A stretch of 64,000 nucleotides of DNA, from assembly GCA_046349315.1 (NCBI GenBank), contig JAXMCQ010000014.1, positions 1 through 64,000 of the forward strand, read 5' to 3'. The stretch is from JAEUMG01 sp046349315. Lineage in GTDB: Bacteria; Pseudomonadota; Alphaproteobacteria; Rhizobiales; Aestuariivirgaceae. The position numbers were made by a program, and so were the translations under genes. Each line of letters starts with the position of its first letter. The stretch's first letter is position 1. The notes beneath the pieces are model-generated. The model did no database searches. It saw only the letters and a list, made by a program, of their open reading frames with translations, and was not told the DNA's origin. This document shows positions 58,769 through 64,000 of the stretch, piece by piece.

Positions 58769-59922
58769 TGTGACAACCGCTCGGCGGGCACGATGTCGCC
58801 GTCCTTGATGACCGTCAAGAACACTTCGTCGGAACCGCTATTGTCGCCCGTGCCGTAGGTGAGCTTGAAGCCGCCGATGTCGAAAGTACCGGTGTCGACG
58901 AGCGCCTTCAGGAAGCTTTCTCGGGTCGGATTCTCGCCAGCCTTCCTGAGAACTTCGGCAGTCAGGCGCCCGGCGATGTAACCTTCAAGCGAGCCAAAGG
59001 ACGGCTTCGCGGTCGCATCATTGGCAACAAGCGCCTGGCGATACTCGCCGAGCAGCGGGATCGAGTCGCCGCGCGGAAACGGCACGACCTGACTGATGTA
59101 AACGCCATTGCCGACCGGCCCGAGCGCAGCCGCCAGCGCCGCGCTTCCGACGAAGGACACATTGAAAATCGGCACGGCGAGGCCAAGCTTGCGCGCCCAC
59201 TGCGTGAAGACTGAACTTGGAAGATAGGCGCCGACAATGACGATGGCTTGCGGGTTTGCGCGCCTGAGGCCGAGCAAGGCCGACTTCACCGCAGTGGTGT
59301 TGCGCATATAGGCTTCCGCCCCGGCGAGTTCGAGACCGCGCCGCTCGAGCGCCTGCTTCACGCCAGCGAGCCCGTTTCGGCCATAGGAATCGTCCTGGAA
59401 GAGCACGCCGACGCGCGAAAGACCGAGTTCTCCCACGATGCGCTCGACGATGGCTTCGGTCTCTTCGGAGTAGGAAGCCCGGATGTTCACCACATTGCTC
59501 AGCGCCGGATCGCGCAGGAAATCCGCACCTGTATAAGGCGCAATAAAGGGAACTCCATCAGCCGCCGCGATTGGCTCGCTCGCCGCCGAGGTCGGCGTGC
59601 CGACCGCACCGATCAGGGCGAAGACATGGTCGTCACTGATCAGTTTCAGGGTATTGGCGATCGCCTGCTCGGGTTCGTAGCGATCGTCATAGGAACGCAA
59701 TTCGAGGCGCCGGTCATGGACGCCGCCTGCCCTGTTCACTTCCTCGAAGGCGGCGAGGATCCCGCGTCGCATTTCCGAGCCCAGTCGTGCGGCGGGGCCG
59801 CCAAGTGCTGCCGATTGGCCGAAGAGAATCTGATCGACGAGAACCCCGGGCGACTGCGCATTGGCAATGCTCGCCGACAGCCACAGCAGGACCGCGACCG
59901 AACCGACACGCCAAATGTTCAT
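58765..59922 (-). CDS. periplasmic binding protein (ABC-type, branched-chain-like) coupled to cyclase
   Basis: A 385-residue type I periplasmic binding protein with a signal peptide (MNIWRVGSVAVLLWLSASIANA). The mature start ILFGQSAALGGPAARLGSEMRRG is the Peripla_BP_6 pattern; YGTGDNSGSDEVFLTVIKDG closes it. It overlaps the cyclase by 4 bp (ATGA). No permease gene is near, so it probably serves as an input for the sensor rather than for uptake. Start is the ATG at 59922; a TTG at 59955 is a weak alternative. Confidence 0.85.
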   Translation of the reverse strand: MNIWRVGSVAVLLWLSASIANAQSPGVLVDQILFGQSAALGGPAARLGSEMRRGILAAFEEVNRAGGVHDRRLELRSYDDRYEPEQAIANTLKLISDDHVFALIGAVGTPTSAASEPIAAADGVPFIAPYTGADFLRDPALSNVVNIRASYSEETEAIVERIVGELGLSRVGVLFQDDSYGRNGLAGVKQALERRGLELAGAEAYMRNTTAVKSALLGLRRANPQAIVIVGAYLPSSVFTQWARKLGLAVPIFNVSFVGSAALAAALGPVGNGVYISQVVPFPRGDSIPLLGEYRQALVANDATAKPSFGSLEGYIAGRLTAEVLRKAGENPTRESFLKALVDTGTFDIGGFKLTYGTGDNSGSDEVFLTVIKDGDIVPAERLSQ

Positions 59923-60162
59923 CGCAAGTTTCACGACAAACCGCCAGAATCCCAACCGGGCGCTCTATTACCCGAAAAACCAGGAGCCGCACAAATTAAG
60001 CGGCATTCATGTACACGGCCGCCGGCAATGACGCGTTAACGGACAAAGGCAAAGGAAACGTGGAACTGCGTAGTTAGCGGAGCAATAACCGGATAGCGAA
60101 AAACTGGGGGCATGACCGCTTCACCCCGGCCCGGTCTCAGCTTGACCAGTGTAGATGTCTTT

Positions 60163-60297
60163 CCCTCTCCCCTTGCGGGAGAGGGCGACGAGGGCCGAAG
60201 GCCCGAGGGGGTAACGTGCTGCGTGCCCGGCGATTGCGAGGTGGCCGAGCCCCCTCATCCGGCGCTGTGCGCCACCTTCTCCCGTAAGGGGAGAAGG
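60163..60297. repeat. dispersed inverted repeat, family C-like (copy 2)
   Basis: Outer arms CCCTCTCCCCTTGCGGGAGAGGG (60163-60185) and CCTTCTCCCGTAAGGGGAGAAGG (60275-60297), both themselves hairpins, with the inner motif GGGCCGAAGGCCCGAGGGGG. Related to the element at 27793-27879. Confidence 0.65.
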
Positions 60298-60356
60298 GCA
60301 AGCCGTCGGTGGATATTTGATCCGTACACGAACCGTCATGCCAGGGAAAGCTGAGC

Positions 60357-60465
60357 TCTCCCTGCCCTTGTGGGGAGGGATCAAGGGTAGAGGTCGCGCC
60401 GAGTTGACTGGACTAACCCCCACCCGAAATTTGCTCCACAAATTTCGACCTCCCCGCAATGGGGA
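60357..60465. repeat. dispersed inverted repeat, family C-like (copy 3)
   Basis: CTCCCTGCCCTTGTGGGGAGGG at the left and CCTCCCCGCAATGGGG at the right, with an inner perfect hairpin CGAAATTTG-CTCCA-CAAATTTCG at 60425-60447. It resembles the repeat at 27793-27879. Confidence 0.55.
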
Positions 60466-60500
60466 CGTTGAAGGCGCGCGATGGCTGGTGGGCAATGGCG

Positions 60501-60590
60501 ACCCTCATGGTGAGGAGCCCGCGCAGCGGGCATCGAACCATGGCCATCCTTCGAGGCCCGCCTTTCGGCGGGCACCTCAGGATGAGGGTT
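60501..60590. repeat. REP-like palindromic repeat, family A (copy 4)
   Basis: Starts ACCCTCATGGTGAGGAGCCC and ends GCACCTCAGGATGAGGGT, with the internal GCCCGCCTTTCGGCGGGC hairpin and CCTTCGAGG. Same family as 8832-8942 and 53482-53625. Confidence 0.75.
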
Positions 60591-60616
60591 GAGTGAACTG
60601 TTGGATGGTTGTGTGC

Positions 60617-61390
60617 TTACGACGTGTCGTCGAGGGGCGGCATGACATTGCGGGCGAGCCAGTCGCATTCTTTGAGGATCGCGTCGATCTCATGCTTCGG
60701 CCGCTCGCGGAAGCCTGGCGGTTTGCCGGGGCGCAACGGGCTCCAGCGCCCGGGCCGGCGCTCCTCGATGGGCTTTGCCTGCCAGCGTGCCAGACGCATC
60801 GCCTGGTGCGGGATGTCTTCGAGCGCAGCTATGGCGGCCAGGATCCGGCGGATCAGTTTCGTCGCATCGACCATGCCGTCGTCGGCTTCATCCTCGGCAA
60901 CAGGTGCCGGTGCTGGTGACGGTGCCTGGCGGTAGACGAGATAGAGGGGAAGGCGGGGATTGCCGCCGATGTCGACGATCTGGAGGCGTGGTTCTGGCCG
61001 CCGGCGGGTGATGGGTTTGCGATAGCCCGGTTCGTACCGATTGGGCGGATCGAACAGGCCGAATGACGGCCGGCGCTTGCCCCTGATTCTGACTGGGGTT
61101 TCGGCTTTGGCTTCTTCCTGGGGCTGGGCTTTGTCCTCGCTGGAGATTTCTGGCTTCGCCTGCACCGGACGTTTGGCCGGCGGCTCCAGTACAATATTGC
61201 GGGCCGCAACGAAGATCAGCCGCCGCACGGCTGATTCCGCCTTGCGCAGTTTGCCGGCCACCAGGAGGTAGAGAGACTTCGACACCCGCGCGACGGTCTC
61301 ACCCTCACCGAGCCCGAACTCGGCGAGCAGGTCCTTGACCTGCCCCAGCAGCGGCACCCTGTTGTGTTCGACGGCCAAATCCCAGTCCAT
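60617..61390 (-). CDS. conserved hypothetical protein
   Basis: A 257-residue protein with no recognised domain, from the ATG at 61390 (MDWDLAVEHNRVPLLGQVKD). The first 70 residues are helical and acidic; the middle (about 85-170) is low-complexity, Pro/Lys/Arg-rich (KPEISSEDKAQPQEEAKAET); the C-terminal 90 residues contain an IPHQAMRLARW helix. Upstream in-frame codons translate a dispersed repeat (61478-61562), so the start at 61522 is rejected. Complete and without signs of decay, but the function is unknown. Confidence 0.7.
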   Translation of the reverse strand: MDWDLAVEHNRVPLLGQVKDLLAEFGLGEGETVARVSKSLYLLVAGKLRKAESAVRRLIFVAARNIVLEPPAKRPVQAKPEISSEDKAQPQEEAKAETPVRIRGKRRPSFGLFDPPNRYEPGYRKPITRRRPEPRLQIVDIGGNPRLPLYLVYRQAPSPAPAPVAEDEADDGMVDATKLIRRILAAIAALEDIPHQAMRLARWQAKPIEERRPGRWSPLRPGKPPGFRERPKHEIDAILKECDWLARNVMPPLDDTS

Positions 61391-61721
61391 GCAGGTCACA
61401 TAGAACGTATATGGAACTTCGTCAATACAAAATGCGGGACCTCTCGATTTTATATTCGTGCCTTTCCTTTCCGTCTTCCCGGCGAAAGCCGGGACCCATG
61501 TTTCACCGTGACCACCCGCCAACAGCCTTCACACTGATGGTTGGGTCCCGGCTTTCGCCGGGATGACGATAGTTGGGGCGTGTTAAGCCAGGCCATTGGG
61601 GGAATAGGAAGACGGCATTCCAAATCTGTCATCCCCAGACTTGTTCCGGGGATCCATTGTGCCGAACCTCCGCTCTCTTAGTTACTGGAGAAATGGATCG
61701 CCGGGAGAAGCCCGGCACCCA
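61391..61721. other. 331-bp gene-free region with inverted repeats
   Basis: No supported gene. It carries the family B repeat at 61478-61562 and, at 61627-61660, a related short element (GTCATCCCCAGACTTGTTCCGGGGATCC). It lies between the conserved hypothetical and rimO, both on the minus strand, so the promoter of the former is probably within it. Confidence 0.65.
61478..61562. repeat. dispersed inverted repeat, family B (copy 2)
   Basis: Perfect 21-bp inverted arms CCCGGCGAAAGCCGGGACCCA and TGGGTCCCGGCTTTCGCCGGG around a 43-base centre. Each arm can form a hairpin alone. Copy 1, at 25893-25965, shares the GCGAAAGC/GCTTTCGC cores. Confidence 0.8.
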
Positions 61722-63062
61722 CTAAATGGGCGCGCCGATCAGGTCATATTCCTCGGCCTCGATGATCCTTGCACGGATCATGTCGCCGGGCTTCAAGGAT
61801 GTCTCGCCGGGAAGGAACACATTGCCGTCGATCTCGGGTGCGTCCCAGGGCGAGCGGCCGATGGCTTCCTCATTCTCCATGTCGATTTCATCGATCAGGA
61901 CGTCGATCTCGCGGCCGACCTTGGCGGCGAATATTTCCGCGCTGACCTGTTGCTGCACCTGCATGAGTCGATGCCAACGCTCTTCCTTGATCTCATCGGG
62001 AACGTGCGCGGCGAGAGCATTCGAGGTTGCTCCAGCAACGGGTTCGTATTTGAAGCAGCCGACGCGCTCGAGGCGGGCTTCCTTCAGCCAATCGAGGAGG
62101 TAGGTGAAGTCTTCTTCGGTTTCGCCCGGGAAGCCGACGATGAAACTCGAGCGGATGGCGAGATCGGGGCAGATCTTACGCCATGACGCGATGCGATCGA
62201 GCACCTTCTCCTGGTTGGCGGGACGGCGCATCGCTTTGAGCACACGCGGGGAAGCATGCTGGAAGGGGATATCGAGATAGGGAAGTATCTTTCCCTCCGC
62301 CATCAACGGGAAGATATCGTCGACATGCGGGTAGGGGTAGACATAGTGGAGCCGGACCCAAGCATCGAAGCTGCCAAGCTCGCGGACGAGATCGAAGAAC
62401 TTGGCGCGCACTTCGCGGCCACGATACTTGCTCGCCGTATATTTGAGATCGAGGCCATAGGCGCTGGTATCCTGCGAGATGACCAGCAATTCCTTGACGC
62501 CGGATTTGACGAGACGCTCGGCTTCGTAGAGCACCGAGGCGGCCGGGCGGCTGGCGAGATCGCCACGCAGGCTCGGTATGATGCAGAAGGAGCAGCGATT
62601 GTTGCAGCCCTCGGAAATCTTCAAGTAAGCGTAATGCCGCGGGGTGAGGCGCAAGCCTTGCGGCGGGACGAGATCGAGCTTGGGATCGTGAACCGGCGGC
62701 ACCGCCGCGTGGACGGCATTGACGACGGCTTCATATTGCTGCGGGCCGGTGACCGCGAGGACGTCCGGGTAGGCATCGGTGATCTGCTTGGCCTCGGCGC
62801 CCATGCAGCCCGTCACGATGACGCGGCCATTCTCCTTCATCGCCTCCCCGATCGCCGAGAGCGACTCGGCTTTGGCTGAATCGAGGAAGCCGCAGGTATT
62901 GACGATTACGACGTCGGCGCCGTCATAATCTTGCGAGAAGGTGTAGCCCTCGGCGCGGAGCTGCGACAGGATCCGCTCGGAATCGACGAGCGCCTTCGGG
63001 CAGCCGAGGCTGACAAGGCCCACTTTGGGCACGAGTTTGGATTTAGGCAGCAGTTCGTTCAT
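61722..63062 (-). CDS. rimO: ribosomal protein S12 methylthiotransferase RimO
   Basis: A 446-residue radical SAM enzyme. N-terminal UPF0004 domain with the first cluster Cys residues (SLGCPKAL, about 19; NTCGF, about 55; GCMGAE, about 85), the radical SAM C-x3-C-x2-C motif in GCNNRCSFC (about 155-163) and the C-terminal TRAM domain. It adds a methylthio group to the aspartate of S12. The ATG at 63062 (MNELLPKSK) is preferred over an upstream Met at 63101. Start region is clear; length is usual. Confidence 0.95.
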   Translation of the reverse strand: MNELLPKSKLVPKVGLVSLGCPKALVDSERILSQLRAEGYTFSQDYDGADVVIVNTCGFLDSAKAESLSAIGEAMKENGRVIVTGCMGAEAKQITDAYPDVLAVTGPQQYEAVVNAVHAAVPPVHDPKLDLVPPQGLRLTPRHYAYLKISEGCNNRCSFCIIPSLRGDLASRPAASVLYEAERLVKSGVKELLVISQDTSAYGLDLKYTASKYRGREVRAKFFDLVRELGSFDAWVRLHYVYPYPHVDDIFPLMAEGKILPYLDIPFQHASPRVLKAMRRPANQEKVLDRIASWRKICPDLAIRSSFIVGFPGETEEDFTYLLDWLKEARLERVGCFKYEPVAGATSNALAAHVPDEIKEERWHRLMQVQQQVSAEIFAAKVGREIDVLIDEIDMENEEAIGRSPWDAPEIDGNVFLPGETSLKPGDMIRARIIEAEEYDLIGAPI

Positions 63063-63107
63063 GGATGCGCGGTGTTTAGAGGAGAGGGCCGTGCTTGGCA
63101 AACTTGC

Positions 63108-63845
63108 CTAAACCAGGGTGTCTTCGCGCCACTTGCCCTGCAATTGGTACTGAAATGAGACCGGGTCAGTCAGGCCGGGCCAGCGCGCCGCGTCGAGGAT
63201 GGTGCGAAGCCGCCCAAGGATGTCGGCGGTGATCTGCGGCAGGTCGAGCGCCTTGGTCTCCTCGAAGGTGAACCAATGAGGCTTGAGCAGCTCGTCCGTG
63301 CCCGGCGTAATGGGGGCATCGAGATTGGCAAAATTGGCGGCGTCCACGACGAAGAAGCGAGAGTCAAACCGCCGGGTGCGGCCGGGGGGCGTGATGGCCC
63401 GGGCAAAGAAGTGCAGTGACGAAAGGCAGGGTGCGTAACCGGATCCAAGAAAAGCATCCCAGCCGCCGCCTGGCGAGCGAAGCGAGCCATCATGGACCTT
63501 TCCGACAATGAAGCCGGTTTCCTCGAAGGTCTCGCGCACGGCCGCTAGGGCCAACCCCCTGGCGCGCGCATTGCTGGCGCGACCGCGCATGCGATGGGTG
63601 AGGCGAGCGATCGTCTCGGGGGAGAGGTCATCGAGCGGCATCATCCGGCTGTCATGCGGATCGAGACGGCCGCCGGGAAACACGAACTTCCCCGGCATGA
63701 AGGCATGCGCCGCATGGCGCTGGCCGAGCAATATGCGCGGATGATGGTCGTCGCGCCTGACGACAATCAAGGTCGCGGAGTCGCGCGGGCGCTGAGGCTT
63801 TTCGAAGTGACGCGATTGGCGCAGTTCGGGATCGATGACAGACAC
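63108..63845 (-). CDS. Nudix hydrolase
   Basis: A 245-residue protein with the Nudix signature region: FVFPGGRLDPHDSRM (about 55-69), then AAVRETFEETGFIVG (about 104-118), where the R-E-x-x-E-E pattern binds metal. These enzymes hydrolyse nucleoside diphosphates linked to other moieties, including CoA. Start is a GTG at 63845, 6 bp from the DUF983 stop; no ATG lies near. Same strand as rimO, 45 bp away. Confidence 0.9.
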   Translation of the reverse strand: MSVIDPELRQSRHFEKPQRPRDSATLIVVRRDDHHPRILLGQRHAAHAFMPGKFVFPGGRLDPHDSRMMPLDDLSPETIARLTHRMRGRASNARARGLALAAVRETFEETGFIVGKVHDGSLRSPGGGWDAFLGSGYAPCLSSLHFFARAITPPGRTRRFDSRFFVVDAANFANLDAPITPGTDELLKPHWFTFEETKALDLPQITADILGRLRTILDAARWPGLTDPVSFQYQLQGKWREDTLV

Positions 63846-63851
63846 GGCCCT

Positions 63852-64000
63852 CTATGCGGGGCTGGCAGGGTCCTTGTCCAGCGTCGCATTGGCGGGATTG
63901 CCTCCCGCGGCATAGTCGAAGCCGTGCATCCTGAGCGCCCATTGCATGGCGACCACCGCACCCTTGACGCGCGGCATCAGAAACACCGTCAGCATCAGCG
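63852..64000 (-). CDS. DUF983 family membrane protein (partial)
   Basis: Only the last 48 codons are inside the window; the 5' part lies beyond the right edge. The end reads LMLTVFLMPRVKGAVVAMQW then ALRMHGFD, the DUF983 C-terminal pattern. It is a small membrane protein found beside Nudix genes in this lineage. Confidence 0.72.
   Translation of the reverse strand, partial: LMLTVFLMPRVKGAVVAMQWALRMHGFDYAAGGNPANATLDKDPASPA

Larger units (their letters stand above)
59923..60616. other. 694-bp gene-free region rich in dispersed repeats
   Basis: No supported gene on either strand. It contains family C repeats (60163-60297, 60357-60465), a hairpin CGAAATTTG/CAAATTTCG at 60425-60447 and a family A repeat (60501-60590). 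It may include the promoter of the binding-protein gene at the left. Confidence 0.7.

Noticed and set aside
60112..60612. Short reading frames between the binding-protein gene and the conserved hypothetical
   Set aside because: They run through dispersed repeats and have no ribosome sites or family motifs.
1..64000. CRISPR array
   Set aside because: No regularly spaced direct repeats with unique spacers; repeats found are palindromic and scattered.
1..64000. Prophage, integrative element or insertion sequence
   Set aside because: No integrase, transposase, terminase or structural gene found on either strand; acquired genes appear singly.

Overview
The window is chromosomal DNA from an alphaproteobacterium, most likely of the Hyphomicrobiales (Rhizobiales). 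The evidence is the high G+C and the set of lineage-typical genes: trcR (DUF1013), rcdA (DUF1465), DUF1192, DUF4164, divergent DUF465 genes, an alphaproteobacterial 6S RNA in the zapA-ssrS-5-FCL arrangement, purE-purK-rpsU, and rpmE divergent from an ABC exporter. I cannot name a genus. There are no tRNAs, rRNAs, transposases, integrases, phage genes or CRISPR arrays in the window.

Layout. 1-1.5 kb: end of a polyamine-type ABC operon. 1.7-4.1 kb: metallophosphoesterase, 5-formyl-THF cyclo-ligase, 6S RNA, zapA, DUF4164. 4.2-5.5 kb: divergent AraC regulator and VOC protein. 5.6-10 kb: tkt-pgk-class I aldolase, with no gap gene at the usual place. 10-13.6 kb: small membrane proteins, a degenerate ThiE-like protein, a Sel1-repeat protein and an inositol monophosphatase. 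13.7-15.8 kb: large-subunit catalase. 15.9-18.8 kb: a probably acquired cassette (sterol desaturase-family hydroxylase, DUF3828 lipoprotein-like protein, nitronate monooxygenase) lying between a decayed piece of rpsU and intact rpsU. 19-21.3 kb: purK-purE and DUF465 genes. 21.6-26.1 kb: a decaying accessory zone with a cupin gene broken by an amber codon, a toxin-antitoxin pair with truncated toxin, an A+T-rich orphan PD-(D/E)XK nuclease-like gene, an orphan BrnA antitoxin and a duplicated 3' end of the neighbouring ligase gene.

26.1-33.5 kb: acyl-CoA ligase, an OpgC-like acyltransferase operon with two tandem PAP2 membrane phosphatases, and prpE. 33.5-43.5 kb: eleven same-strand, mostly overlapping or near-overlapping genes (two SDRs, DCC protein, MFS exporter, GNAT, OYE/FadH-type Fe-S flavoprotein, iron alcohol dehydrogenase, enolase-superfamily dehydratase, two tandem DMSP-lyase-like cupins, alpha/beta hydrolase). 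This looks like a catabolic island whose substrate I cannot identify and is my strongest candidate for an undescribed pathway. 43.6-49.3 kb: peptide-binding protein, amidase, SDR, trcR, quinone oxidoreductase. 49.3-51.3 kb: DUF1192, a candidate small RNA under a CtrA-like site, rcdA and a lytic transglycosylase. 51.3-64 kb: rpmE, ABC exporter, a MotA/MotB-like pair, bcsS, an adenylate cyclase translationally coupled to a periplasmic binding protein, a conserved hypothetical, rimO, a Nudix hydrolase and the end of a DUF983 gene.

Several families of palindromic dispersed repeats fill the gene-free stretches, notably 59.9-60.6 kb and 61.4-61.7 kb. Identity, similarity and base-composition statements are by eye; no searches or computations were run.
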